DNA of 64,000 nt, from assembly GCA_029266635.1 (NCBI GenBank), contig JAQSWM010000009.1, positions 150,759-214,758 on the forward strand. Direction: 5' to 3'. This DNA comes from Sphingobacteriaceae bacterium. GTDB lineage: Bacteria > Bacteroidota > Bacteroidia > Sphingobacteriales > Sphingobacteriaceae. The position numbers and the translations under genes were made by a program. Below are positions 42,342-50,954 of this stretch, in pieces; the first letter of the stretch is position 1, and each line of letters begins with the position of its first letter. The notes beneath the pieces are model-generated. The model saw only the letters and a list, made by a program, of their open reading frames with translations, made no database searches and was not told the origin of the DNA.

Positions 42342-44720
42342 TTAAAATTCAAAGATTATTCCTAAGGTCGGCAGCACGTTTCCGCTCTCGTCGTTTAATA
42401 ATTTGGTCTTATAACGGGTGGCATCAAACGGATCGTCTTGCGGCTGCCCGCTTGCATCCCTGTCAAGAACTAATGATGATTGCATTTGGTATTTATTGTA
42501 TGTAATGTTCTGCACATCAAAATACAAATTAAGGCTAAACTTACGGAACGGATACTTTTTATCTACCCGCATATCCAATTGATAGAAGTCTCCAAGGCTT
42601 TCAGAGTTTAGCCGATTATAATTAGGTATTCCCTGGGGATAAACCGAGAAGTTGCTTTTCAGCGATGAAACCGGAATGTTGTACGGAGTGTAAGGGCTTC
42701 CGCCGGTATACCTGAAACGAGCGCCTAATTCCCAGTTTTTAGGAAAGATCTTGCCTCCTGTAGCGCTGACTATATACCTGCTATTCCAGGCAGACGGCAC
42801 ATAACTGCCTTTTTTGTCTACGAATTCACTTCGGAAAGCAGTCACCGCAAGTATGCCGTAGTAGTTTTTGTTGAGCCGCTGCTGTGCTAAAAACTCAATT
42901 CCGTAACTCCGCCCTTCTGTAAAGCCTACAACCGGACTGTTGCCCACCACGCCAAAATCTGCACCCAGATTTGCCAGTGGAACACTATCGCCCAGTACCT
43001 TTATCATGGGGTACTTATTATATCCCTTATAGAATCCCTCAACCGTAAACCTGCTATTGCGGCTGGTGTTGTACTCAAGCCCCATTACCAACTGCTTCGA
43101 CTGTATATAATCTACATGCTTGTTAACCAGCGCACCACTTTCACGGTAGCCTAATACCGTATATGCTGGTAATTGATAGTATATGCCACTATTCAGGTTT
43201 ATGCTGAATTTCTCGGTCACATTGTATGATGCCGATGCTCTCGGAGACAAGGTTTTTAAGGGGTTTCCCATCCTATCGGAGAAGGTGTTCCCATCAGCCC
43301 GCAGCCCGAATGACAGCTGCAGTTTGTCGTTCAAAAAAGGGCTGCTCACTTGTCCAAAGACCCCATATTTCACCAAATCAAGCTTCGAATTATAATTAAT
43401 CGTTCCAAATGGGAGCACATTGAGCGTGTTGGTTTTGTACTCTGCTGTTTCTACTCCGCCGCCAAAATTGATCATTACACTCCCTTCCCGACTTGTATTC
43501 TCAAACCTCAATTTGTTCTCAGTTTCCTGGGATGAATAGTCGATTGTTTTAAGCCTGGAAGCATCATTGTCCTGAAACTTGTATGCCCCGTTATTCAGAT
43601 AATTTCGGCTCAGCACAATGATCGAATTGCCTTTAGAGCGATAGTTTTTATAGGTGGCTCCGATAGTGTAATTGTCCTGAGAGCTTATCGGGATGGTTGC
43701 TAAACGATTGAGGTTTTCCTCGGTGGGGTCTGTTTTGAAGTTAAGTTTAAAGCGGTCTATTGCTCCCAAACCGAGTACGGTGAATTCATTCTTAGGATTT
43801 AACCGTGTTTTTAACTTGAACTGAAAATCCTGATAAGTAGGTAAAAAGGGCAGCTTTAGTAAGGTAAAAAGCCCCTGAAGATAGGAATAGCGGTAGGAGG
43901 AGATAAAGGTGGTTTTACTTCCGAGCGGGCCATCAAGCGAGGCCGCAAGATCTGTTGCCCCTAAAGTAAGCGATCCGCCAAGTTTATCGCTCCTGCCATC
44001 CCTCTGATTAAATTCAAAAACAGAACTTAGCGTATTGCCCCGGTTGGCGGGGAAAGCTCCCGAATAGAAATTCACCTCGCGGATAAAATCAACATTGATC
44101 ATCCCCACCGGACCGCCCGAAGAACCCTGTGTGGCGAAGTGGTTAATATTGGGGATTTCTACGCCATCCAGATAGAACTTGTTTTCGTTGGGCGCTCCTC
44201 CACGAATAATGATATCATTCCTGAAAGAGACCTGGGCAGATACGCCTGGCAGAGATTGTATAACCTTTGAAATATCGCGATTGCCACCCGGATTCCGCTT
44301 TATTTCCGTTGAGCCAATGGTGCGCAAAGACAGCGGGCTTTCGACGGGCTTTATAAATGCCGGGCGCCCCACGATCACTTCAGCCAACCGCGATGCTTCT
44401 GTCTCTAAACCTACATTTAAAAAAGCCGCACGAGCATTGGTCACCTGCACATCGAAAACTGAGTTGGTCTTGTATCCCAAAGAAGAAAAAACCACATTAT
44501 AATACCCCGGACTTAGTTCTGCTATAGAAAACATGCCGGCAGAATCAGTGATTGCTCCTTTTGTACTGTTTTGGATTTTAACAGTTACTCCAGGCAGCGG
44601 CTGATTGCTTAAGACATCTGTAATTACACCTTTTATGGTCCCGGACGCCAGATTGCTTTGTTGAGCGAACAACACTTCAGAACGCAGGAAAAGGGTTAGA
44701 ACCAGATAAATTGCTTTCAC
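42342..44720 (-). CDS. TonB-dependent receptor with CarboxypepD_reg extension
   Basis: The 792-residue outer-membrane protein has a signal peptide (1-19), a CarboxypepD_reg-like domain (about 28-115; GTIKGVITDVLSNQPLPGV), a plug domain with IKRNPGGNRDISKVIQSLPGV and IIRGGAPNENKFYLDG, and a 22-stranded-type barrel ending in Phe. It imports an unknown substrate. SusD or TonB-box partners are absent, so it is not a polysaccharide locus; adjacency to hemH raises, but does not prove, a haem or iron role. The start is a GTG at 44720, four bases after an exact -7 box. Confidence 0.9.
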   Translation of the reverse strand: MKAIYLVLTLFLRSEVLFAQQSNLASGTIKGVITDVLSNQPLPGVTVKIQNSTKGAITDSAGMFSIAELSPGYYNVVFSSLGYKTNSVFDVQVTNARAAFLNVGLETEASRLAEVIVGRPAFIKPVESPLSLRTIGSTEIKRNPGGNRDISKVIQSLPGVSAQVSFRNDIIIRGGAPNENKFYLDGVEIPNINHFATQGSSGGPVGMINVDFIREVNFYSGAFPANRGNTLSSVFEFNQRDGRSDKLGGSLTLGATDLAASLDGPLGSKTTFISSYRYSYLQGLFTLLKLPFLPTYQDFQFKLKTRLNPKNEFTVLGLGAIDRFKLNFKTDPTEENLNRLATIPISSQDNYTIGATYKNYRSKGNSIIVLSRNYLNNGAYKFQDNDASRLKTIDYSSQETENKLRFENTSREGSVMINFGGGVETAEYKTNTLNVLPFGTINYNSKLDLVKYGVFGQVSSPFLNDKLQLSFGLRADGNTFSDRMGNPLKTLSPRASASYNVTEKFSINLNSGIYYQLPAYTVLGYRESGALVNKHVDYIQSKQLVMGLEYNTSRNSRFTVEGFYKGYNKYPMIKVLGDSVPLANLGADFGVVGNSPVVGFTEGRSYGIEFLAQQRLNKNYYGILAVTAFRSEFVDKKGSYVPSAWNSRYIVSATGGKIFPKNWELGARFRYTGGSPYTPYNIPVSSLKSNFSVYPQGIPNYNRLNSESLGDFYQLDMRVDKKYPFRKFSLNLYFDVQNITYNKYQMQSSLVLDRDASGQPQDDPFDATRYKTKLLNDESGNVLPTLGIIFEF

Positions 44721-44724
44721 GGCG

Positions 44725-44732
44725 CAAATGTA
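44725..44732 (-). promoter_or_regulatory. -7 promoter element for the TonB receptor gene
   Basis: On the minus strand this reads TACATTTG, an exact match, ending only four bases before the GTG start codon at 44720. The transcript would be effectively leaderless. Confidence 0.45.
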
Positions 44733-44800
44733 AATTATCTGTAGAAGTAAACCGGCTATGCCGGATTTAAGAGGGGGTTTTTACCAGCTTGTGACTTAAA

Positions 44801-45649
44801 TCAGTAGGAAAGCAGCGTGTTTTTCACATCTTCCATCAACCACATAGGTGTTGATGTGGCGCCACAAATACCGATGCGTTCTCCGGGATTGAACATAGAA
44901 GGTTCCAATTCGGATGCGTTAGAAATGAAGTAGGTTTCCGGATTGTGGAGCTTGCATACATCATAAAGCACCTTTCCGTTGGATGATTTTTTGCCGGACA
45001 CAAATAATATCTTGTCGAAGTTCTTCACAAAATCGCCCAGTTCATCGTGGCGGTTGGAAACCTGCCTGCAAATGGTATCGTTGGCCTTCACTTCATGGCC
45101 GCGACTGATGAGCTCATCTTTGAGGGCGTAAAATTTATCAGTGCTCTTGGTAGTTTGGCTGTACAGTGTAAACTTAGAAGGCAGCTCAACATTGTCAAGC
45201 TCCGCGATGTCCATAAACACAGTAGCCTCGTTGTTGGTCTGTCCCTGCAAACCAATCACCTCGGCATGCCCGTGCTTTCCGAATATCAAGATTTTCTCAT
45301 CCGCATCATGGGAGTTTTTGATCCGGTTTTGAAGTTTTAAAACCACGGGGCAGGAAGCGTCGATTAGCGTGATGTTATTCTCAAGAGCAAGGCGGTAGGT
45401 TTCAGGAGCCTCGCCGTGTGCCCGGATCAGAACCTTTTCATCGCGAAGGTTTTGAAGATCAGAATGAGAAATAATACGCAACCCCTTTGACTTTAAGCGC
45501 TCAACCTCTTCATCGTTGTGTACGATATCGCCCAGGCAATACAGGTAACCATCTTCTTCAAGTATTTCCTCCGCCATGTCAATGGCATAAACTACCCCAA
45601 AGCAAAAGCCCGAAGAATTATCAATAGTTACCTGAAGATTATAGCTCAT
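44801..45649 (-). CDS. ispH: 4-hydroxy-3-methylbut-2-enyl diphosphate reductase
   Basis: The 282-residue protein is the last enzyme of the MEP pathway and holds a 4Fe-4S cluster. Its three cluster cysteines are seen: Cys17 in SGFCFGV, one in DASCPVVLKL and one in GICGATSTPMWL. Other family motifs are HNDEEVERLKSKG, IRAHGEAPETY, GKHGHAEVIGLQG and SQTTKSTDKF. Together with ispD it shows that this organism makes isoprenoids by the MEP route. A -7 box lies 13 nt upstream. The carotenoid gene is next upstream. Confidence 0.95.
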   Translation of the reverse strand: MSYNLQVTIDNSSGFCFGVVYAIDMAEEILEEDGYLYCLGDIVHNDEEVERLKSKGLRIISHSDLQNLRDEKVLIRAHGEAPETYRLALENNITLIDASCPVVLKLQNRIKNSHDADEKILIFGKHGHAEVIGLQGQTNNEATVFMDIAELDNVELPSKFTLYSQTTKSTDKFYALKDELISRGHEVKANDTICRQVSNRHDELGDFVKNFDKILFVSGKKSSNGKVLYDVCKLHNPETYFISNASELEPSMFNPGERIGICGATSTPMWLMEDVKNTLLSY

Positions 45650-45661
45650 AATTTCTTAACG

Positions 45662-45669
45662 CAAAATTA
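45662..45669 (-). promoter_or_regulatory. -7 promoter element for ispH
   Basis: On the minus strand this reads TAATTTTG, an exact TAnnTTTG match, 12 nt before the ATG at 45649; the leader would be about 8 nt. Confidence 0.45.
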
Positions 45670-45681
45670 CGAAATTGTTTA

Positions 45682-46404
45682 TCAGAACGCCCATAAATTC
45701 AGCGCAGCATAGAAAAGTACCTGCATTATAAAGACCATGGTTGCTGCTGGATTACGCTTCTTGAATGGAGAATGATAAAGAATCCGTAGCAGGATAAATC
45801 CGAAACAGAACACCGCCGCATATTTTTGAAGCGGAACTATCATGCTTACCCAATCCCAGTAGTTGAACTTGATTGCAATAGGTTCAATCAAAATCTCAAG
45901 CAAAAGCATGAAAAGGGCTCCATAAAGAGCACGGGCTGTGTGCCCTTTGATGTGGAAATTCTTCACGAATGCTCCCGCAGAATACGAGATAACAACCCAA
46001 AACACACCCATCAACAGCGGGACTCCGGCAAGTTTAGGCCCAAGTGTGTCGCCATAGCGGTAATCGCCAAACACCATCCCGGTAGTGAGCGAAAATAGTT
46101 CGGTTAAAAAGCTTAACGAAAAACAAAGCAACAGAAACAACCAAAATCTCGCAGATTTATCAGGCTGATTGATCATAATCAACACCAGCAACACTGCCAT
46201 GGTGTATGGCACGTACTTTATACCCGCCGACAAAGCTGGGCTTAGATAAATAAAGAGCGCCAGCAAATGAACCGCAATAACAAGTGAGCAGCAGATGTAA
46301 GAGCCTGTTACAGCCTGATTACGTTCTTTTTGCACGAGTTTTTTCAGCAATTTACAAAAACCGGCCAACTTTAAAAGCCCGGCTGACTCGGTAAATAAAT
46401 TCAC
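45682..46404 (-). CDS. Carotenoid biosynthesis family membrane protein (CruF-like)
   Basis: The 240-residue protein has about seven hydrophobic helices and the conserved features of the DUF422/CruF group: FLTELFSLTTGMVFGDYRYGDTLGPKLAGVPLLMGVFW, with GDYRYG and the LAGVP turn, and EPIAIKFNYWDW. Members act as carotenoid 1',2'-hydratases or related enzymes. The start is a GTG at 46404. It neighbours ispH, which supplies isoprenoid precursors, supporting a pigment role. Other crt genes are not in the window. Confidence 0.82.
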   Translation of the reverse strand: MNLFTESAGLLKLAGFCKLLKKLVQKERNQAVTGSYICCSLVIAVHLLALFIYLSPALSAGIKYVPYTMAVLLVLIMINQPDKSARFWLFLLLCFSLSFLTELFSLTTGMVFGDYRYGDTLGPKLAGVPLLMGVFWVVISYSAGAFVKNFHIKGHTARALYGALFMLLLEILIEPIAIKFNYWDWVSMIVPLQKYAAVFCFGFILLRILYHSPFKKRNPAATMVFIMQVLFYAALNLWAF

Positions 46405-46479
46405 CGAGCTTTACTCCGGATTCGCCGGGTTTTACCAAGCCTCCGCCAATATGTTATTCCAGTATTTTCTGCCCTGACA

Positions 46480-46487
46480 TACTTTTG
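46480..46487 (+). promoter_or_regulatory. -7 promoter element for the LiaI-like gene
   Basis: TACTTTTG is an exact TAnnTTTG match, 19 nt before the ATG at 46507. No TTG lies at the -33 spacing. Confidence 0.45.
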
Positions 46488-46506
46488 AATCATAAATCAA
46501 AACGAT

Positions 46507-46854
46507 ATGAAAACCTCAATAAACCAAAACAGAGAATCACACAAAATATACGGCGGTATCGCACTAGTTATAATGGGAAGCATTTTCATGCTGGATAACT
46601 TTGGTGCAAGCATCCCTGAATGGGTACTCAGCTGGCCAATGCTTTTAATAGTAATCGGACTGGTGAGCGGCACGAAGCATCAGTTCAGCAGGCCCGGTGC
46701 CTTCATTCTAATTGGGCTCGGAATTTTATTCCTGCTCAAGAAGTTCTTTTTCATCAGCATTAGCTTGTTCCCGCTGTTCTTGATTGGTGCCGGTTTGTGG
46801 ATCATCCTGAAAAGGCACAGTCATTCAGTGTGGAAGAATACACAACAATGCTGA
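46507..46854 (+). CDS. LiaI/LiaF-type small membrane protein
   Basis: The 115-residue protein has a polar N-terminus, then three or four hydrophobic segments: YGGIALVIMGSIFMLDNFG, PEWVLSWPMLLIVIGLVSG, GAFILIGLGILFLL and SLFPLFLIGAGLWIIL. It ends in a basic His/Lys tail. This is the LiaI/LiaF-like transmembrane module without the C-terminal sensor domain. It is similar in layout to the N-terminal half of the next gene, suggesting duplication. It sits upstream of a LytS/LytTR pair. Confidence 0.72.
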   Translation: MKTSINQNRESHKIYGGIALVIMGSIFMLDNFGASIPEWVLSWPMLLIVIGLVSGTKHQFSRPGAFILIGLGILFLLKKFFFISISLFPLFLIGAGLWIILKRHSHSVWKNTQQC

Positions 46855-46938
46855 TAAGTTGAACCAAGAACTGGCGGGAATTTCACCGACAAAATCCCCC
46901 ACTCTGCCGAGTTCCTGCCGTGGTTTGCATTAAGCAGC

Positions 46939-46969
46939 TTGTAAGCACTAACTATTCAATATACATTTG
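46939..46969 (+). promoter_or_regulatory. -33/-7 promoter for the LiaF-like gene
   Basis: TTG at 46939-46941, a 20-nt spacer and an exact TACATTTG at 46962-46969 match the Bacteroidota promoter consensus in both boxes and spacing. It lies 44 nt before the ATG at 47014 and probably drives the three-gene unit that follows. Confidence 0.55.
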
Positions 46970-47013
46970 GTAACATGCCGGGATAGAACATGACGGCTTT
47001 ATAGAACAGAACA

Positions 47014-47856
47014 ATGGAAACAGAATCATCATATAAACAGAAAATATCTTCCTATCGGCAGCCCGGACGTGGAAAAGCCTTTGCGGGCATGATCTTAATA
47101 ATTGTGGGAATATTTTTCCTGCTGGATCAGGTTGGCGACTTTCTTCCAAATTGGATTGTTAGCTTCCCGATGTTCCTGATCGTAATGGGACTGTATCTGG
47201 GCTCGCGTCAGGAGTTTAAAAAACCAGGGCCATTTGTAGTTATCGCCATCGGAGGGTTTCTACTCGTCGACAAAATATTCCCTGATATAAACTTCTCTCA
47301 AATTTTCTGGCCATTGCTTATTATAGGCTTGGGCGTTTACATGATCTTGAGCAAAGAGCGGAAGCAAAGGCTTCGAAACAATTTGAGGTCTACCTGGAAC
47401 AAAAGAGAAAACGTCACTGATCTTGAATGGGATAAGAAGCAGCCATACGGCCCTGAGCCGCTAAGCGGAGAGCCGGGATTCGGGCAGGCGGAATCTACCA
47501 CATCTTCCTCGTATGCACCGGAAGACTTTATTGACTCTGTTTCAGTCTTTGGTGGCGTGAAAAAGAACATAATGTCTAAGAACTTCAAAGGTGGAGATAT
47601 TGTAAACTTCTTCGGTGGCGCAGAAATAAACCTGATCCAGGCAGATATAAACGGAAAGGTTGTACTTGAAGTTACCCAGGTTTTTGGTGGCACCAAGATC
47701 ATTGTGCCACCGCATTGGGAGATCCATTCTGAGATGGCCGCAATTTTCGGCGGTATTGAGGACAAACGACCGATCCACCCTGCCGGCGAAGGAGGGAAAA
47801 TACTGGTGATCAGAGGAACGTCGATTTTTGGCGGGATTGACATCAGGAGCTATTAA
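47014..47856 (+). CDS. LiaF-type membrane protein with C-terminal cell-envelope-response domain
   Basis: The 280-residue protein has an N-terminal membrane module (about 20-110; GMILIIVGIFFLLDQVGDFLPNW and following helices). A charged linker and a C-terminal domain (about 170-280) follow, carrying repeated VFGGVKK, FFGGAEINL, VFGGTKIIVPPHWEI and IFGGIEDKR turns, the typical repeats of the LiaF C-terminal beta-helix (DUF2154-like). LiaF represses a cell-envelope stress sensor in Firmicutes; a similar part with the adjacent LytS/LytTR genes is inference. The next gene begins 26 bp downstream. Confidence 0.8.
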   Translation: METESSYKQKISSYRQPGRGKAFAGMILIIVGIFFLLDQVGDFLPNWIVSFPMFLIVMGLYLGSRQEFKKPGPFVVIAIGGFLLVDKIFPDINFSQIFWPLLIIGLGVYMILSKERKQRLRNNLRSTWNKRENVTDLEWDKKQPYGPEPLSGEPGFGQAESTTSSSYAPEDFIDSVSVFGGVKKNIMSKNFKGGDIVNFFGGAEINLIQADINGKVVLEVTQVFGGTKIIVPPHWEIHSEMAAIFGGIEDKRPIHPAGEGGKILVIRGTSIFGGIDIRSY

Positions 47857-47882
47857 TTTTGCCGAACCTCTAAGCACAAGTT

Positions 47883-48920
47883 TTGTCAGTCTCATTACTA
47901 CATAGCAATAGACTGCGGGTTGTTTTTTTAACCTGCTGGCTGATCTGGGCAGTGCTTCAGGCTGCTATACTCTGGTGGCTCGGCTTTAGGTGGGACACCG
48001 CTTTCACAGATTCCGGGGTAACCAACTTGCTCTTGATGGCTGCCAGCGCACTCATCAGCAATAACCTTCAGTTTTATCAGCCGGAGAAAGGAAGATATTT
48101 ATATGTGGTTGTTTGGTGTGTTCTGCTGGCAGTTTTCTGGCTCGTAGCAAGCCACTACATAATGGCATACATCGGTCCGGGCGAGGCAGATTACTCAAAG
48201 CTATTTTACAAATCGCTGCCCATTAGGTTCAGTTTTGGATTCCTGATCATCGGATGGGTGGCTTTGCTCAGCATTATCTTCTACAGCCGCCAGGACCAGC
48301 AGGAGGCAGAAATACGCAAGGCTGACGCCGAGAAGTTATCCCGCGAAGCGGAGTTATACAAATTGCGCCAACAACTTCAGCCCCACTTTCTTTTCAATAG
48401 CCTGAATTCTATAAGCGCCTTGGTGGGCCGCAAACCTGAAGAAGCAAGGAAAATGGTTCATCAGTTATCAGACTTTCTTCGTGGAACGCTGAAAAAAGAA
48501 GAAAATGAGTGGGTAACGCTCGCCGAAGAGTTGCAGCATCTTCAATTGTACCTGGATATTGAGCAAGTGCGTTTTGGGCACAGGCTCACCACCGAAATAG
48601 AACAGGAAGATGCATGTGGCGATTTAAAATTGCCAGCCATGTTACTGCAGCCTCTGGTAGAAAATGCTATCAAATTCGGTTTATATGATACTACCGGAAT
48701 GGTAACCATCACCATACAGGCTGCCTGTATAGATAGTTATTTGGTACTAACTATTAAAAATCCATATGATCCAACTACCGCAAACCCACGTCGGGGCACC
48801 GGCTTTGGGCTGAGCGGAGTAAAGCGCCGGCTTTATTTACTATTCGCACGTCATGACCTGCTTGAAACTAACGGAGAAAAAAATATCTTTACTACCTCTG
48901 TTAAAATTCCGCAAGTATGA
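47883..48920 (+). CDS. LytS-type sensor histidine kinase
   Basis: The 345-residue protein has four hydrophobic segments (about 14-135), a short coiled coil, and a His_kinase (PF06580-type) domain. The phospho-acceptor His168 sits in LQPHFLFNSLNSISAL; the ATPase part has LLQPLVENAIKFGLY and GTGFGLSGVKRRL. It starts with a TTG at 47883, since no ATG or GTG occurs before the first helix and an in-frame stop lies upstream. Its stop overlaps the ATG of the response regulator by four bases (ATGA), so the two are coupled. Confidence 0.88.
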   Translation: MSVSLLHSNRLRVVFLTCWLIWAVLQAAILWWLGFRWDTAFTDSGVTNLLLMAASALISNNLQFYQPEKGRYLYVVVWCVLLAVFWLVASHYIMAYIGPGEADYSKLFYKSLPIRFSFGFLIIGWVALLSIIFYSRQDQQEAEIRKADAEKLSREAELYKLRQQLQPHFLFNSLNSISALVGRKPEEARKMVHQLSDFLRGTLKKEENEWVTLAEELQHLQLYLDIEQVRFGHRLTTEIEQEDACGDLKLPAMLLQPLVENAIKFGLYDTTGMVTITIQAACIDSYLVLTIKNPYDPTTANPRRGTGFGLSGVKRRLYLLFARHDLLETNGEKNIFTTSVKIPQV

Positions 48921-49657
48921 TCAAAGCGATACTGATTGATGATGAGCCGTTGGCCCGCGAAGTAGTAAAAGAATATCTCGAAGCTTTTCCGCAAATTGAG
49001 GTTATTGACGAATGCAATGATGGTTTTGAGGGCTTGAAATCTATTCAGCAACATAAGCCCGATTTGATCTTCCTCGACATCCAAATGCCCAAGATAAACG
49101 GATTTGAGATGCTGGAATTAGTGGAACCCCGTCCGGCCGTGATTTTTACAACTGCGTTTGATGAGTATGCGATCAGGGCTTTCGAAGCTAACGCGATTGA
49201 CTACTTGTTAAAGCCATTCGGGAAAGAGCGTTTCGATAAAGCTTTACAGAAATGGCTGGAAAAACAGAGTCCGGCAGAGGTGAAGCGGCAAACGGAAGCA
49301 CTCATTGATAGTGTTTCGCAAACTTCAGAGCAAGATCGGGTGGTTGTAAAAACAGGCACGAAGATTACCATCATCCCGATTGCTGACATAGAATACCTGG
49401 AAGCCGACGACGATTATGTGAACATCCACACCGCAGGAGCATCTTACCTGAAGAACCGAACCATGTCATATTTTGAGCAGGCACTTAATGGCAAGCACTT
49501 CGTGCGCATACATCGCTCGTACATTGTGAAAGTGGCAGAGATCACCAGGTTAGATCCTTATGAAAAGGAAACCTACACTGCCATTTTGAAATCTGGCAAA
49601 AAATTGCCTGTGAGCAAGACCGGCTATTCTAAACTAAAACAGGTTTTAGGCTTGTAG
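48917..49657 (+). CDS. LytTR-type response regulator
   Basis: The 246-residue protein has a receiver domain (1-120) with the acceptor Asp54 in IFLDIQMPK, the acidic pair DD8-9, Thr in FTTAFDEYA and Lys in LLKPFGKERF. It ends in a LytTR DNA-binding domain (about 140-246) with ADIEYLEADDDYVNIHTAG, RIHRSYIV and LPVSKTGYSKL. It is the output partner of the upstream LytS-type kinase. Likely targets are envelope-stress genes such as the two LiaI/LiaF-like genes upstream; this is inference. Confidence 0.93.
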   Translation: MIKAILIDDEPLAREVVKEYLEAFPQIEVIDECNDGFEGLKSIQQHKPDLIFLDIQMPKINGFEMLELVEPRPAVIFTTAFDEYAIRAFEANAIDYLLKPFGKERFDKALQKWLEKQSPAEVKRQTEALIDSVSQTSEQDRVVVKTGTKITIIPIADIEYLEADDDYVNIHTAGASYLKNRTMSYFEQALNGKHFVRIHRSYIVKVAEITRLDPYEKETYTAILKSGKKLPVSKTGYSKLKQVLGL

Positions 49658-49659
49658 AC

Positions 49660-50148
49660 TTATTTCGTAGCTTCCAAAACCTCTTCTACGTCCTTCTGGC
49701 CGAAAAAAGATTTCACCAACCTCTTCTTTTCCGAATACACGTACATCGCGGGGTATTTGGTGGGCTGAAATTTGGGGATGAACTCGTGCCCGGAATCTAA
49801 CAAGATCATTACATTTTTTTTGCCCTTTAAAGCTGCGCCATATTTATCCATAAATCTGGCTATCTCAGCTTTTGCATCTAAGGTGACGAGGTAGAAATTC
49901 AGATTTTTAAATTCGTTGTAATGCTTTCCAATGGAATCCATTTCTGCCTGGCAGTGAGAACAGCTTGTATCAAACAAGATCAAGACGCTCTTTTTTCCTG
50001 ACTCTATATCATCTTTCGTAAATGCTGTCGAATCTTTTAAGGTATAGAAGGTAAAGTCCGGCATATCGCTACCCTGATGCTGTTGAGATTTAGCCCGATG
50101 GCAGCCCACAACAGTTAAGAGGCTCAGCACAATGAATAAGTTCTTCAT
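49660..50148 (-). CDS. Thioredoxin-like lipoprotein (AhpC/TSA or TlpA type)
   Basis: The 162-residue protein begins with a lipoprotein signal (LLTVVGC, Cys16), so it should be anchored in a membrane facing the periplasm. The thioredoxin fold is marked by VLILFDTSCSHCQAEMDSI with the active CxxC (Cys63, Cys66), then YLVTLDAKAEI and YPAMYVYSEKKR with the cis-Pro. It is expected to reduce or oxidise cysteines in exported proteins. The start is the ATG at 50148. It is transcribed alone and converges with the LytTR gene. Confidence 0.85.
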   Translation of the reverse strand: MKNLFIVLSLLTVVGCHRAKSQQHQGSDMPDFTFYTLKDSTAFTKDDIESGKKSVLILFDTSCSHCQAEMDSIGKHYNEFKNLNFYLVTLDAKAEIARFMDKYGAALKGKKNVMILLDSGHEFIPKFQPTKYPAMYVYSEKKRLVKSFFGQKDVEEVLEATK

Positions 50149-50204
50149 CTGGTTTCTTGTTCTAAACAAAACTAACATATACCTGAATTATTTTAAACAC
50201 TAAA

Positions 50205-50237
50205 CAGCAAACGCCGGAAAAGTTCCGGCGTTTGCTG
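50205..50237 (-). terminator. Rho-independent terminator of the carbonic anhydrase/SulP unit
   Basis: CAGCAAACGCCGGAA-aag-TTCCGGCGTTTGCTG is a perfect 15-bp stem. On the minus strand a short T-rich tail (TTTAGTGTTTAAAA) follows. It lies 20 bp after the carbonic anhydrase stop codon. Confidence 0.75.
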
Positions 50238-50256
50238 ATATTTTTGAACCTCTCGT

Positions 50257-50952
50257 TTAACTAAGATCGAAAACCTTGCCGAGGTTATCAGTATTGCTGC
50301 AAGACACCTTCAGATCTTTCACCAAGCCGGTTGAGATATCTATCACCCAGCCATGTACTTGCAAATCTTCCCTCTCCTTCCAGGCATTCTGGACGATGGT
50401 TGTTTTGCAAAGATTGTAAACCTGCTCTATTGTATTCAGCTCCACGAGACGATTCGAGCGCTCCTTCTCATCAGAGATAAGATCGAGTTCGTGACTGTGC
50501 AGACGGTAAACGTCTTTTATATGTCGCAACCAGTTGTCGATAATCCCGAACTGCTTGCTTCCCATGGCAGCCAAAACGCCACCACAACCATAATGGCCGG
50601 CAACAATTACATGTTTTACTTTTAAAACATTGACTGCATAATCAAGTACGCTGAGCATATTCATATCAGAATGCACACAAACGTTGGCAATATTGCGGTG
50701 CACAAACACCTCGCCTGGCTTTGTATTGGTAAGCTCATTTGCCGGTACGCGGCTGTCGGAACATCCAATCCACAGAACTTGCGGGCTTTGTCCTCTTGCA
50801 AGCCTGCTAAAATACTCCGGATCGATATCTGTTTCAGCTTTTACAAAATCACGGTTGCCTTGTAACAATTGTTCGTAAGAACTTTTTTGTATTTCTTGTA
50901 TTTGCTCTCCCATACCGGGGCGAATTTCGTTTAAATCTTGCTTAGGTGACAT
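50257..50952 (-). CDS. Beta-class carbonic anhydrase
   Basis: The 231-residue enzyme interconverts CO2 and bicarbonate. It has the zinc ligands Cys64, His120 and Cys123 with the Asp66-Arg68 dyad: CSDSRVPANEL and AGHYGCGGVLAAM. Other family marks are VFVHRNIANV and a C-terminal VHGWVIDISTGLVKDL. It is the second gene of a unit with the SulP transporter, starting 2 bp after the SulP stop codon. Together they suggest bicarbonate uptake or pH homeostasis; in other bacteria SulP and carbonic anhydrase are often paired. Confidence 0.93.
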   Translation of the reverse strand: MSPKQDLNEIRPGMGEQIQEIQKSSYEQLLQGNRDFVKAETDIDPEYFSRLARGQSPQVLWIGCSDSRVPANELTNTKPGEVFVHRNIANVCVHSDMNMLSVLDYAVNVLKVKHVIVAGHYGCGGVLAAMGSKQFGIIDNWLRHIKDVYRLHSHELDLISDEKERSNRLVELNTIEQVYNLCKTTIVQNAWKEREDLQVHGWVIDISTGLVKDLKVSCSNTDNLGKVFDLS

Positions 50953-50954
50953 AA

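Noticed and set aside
47337..47843. 168-codon minus-strand ORF opposite the LiaF-like gene
   Set aside because: Its Pro/Lys-rich composition arises as the antisense of the repeated Phe-Gly-Gly turns; the plus-strand gene has domain support.
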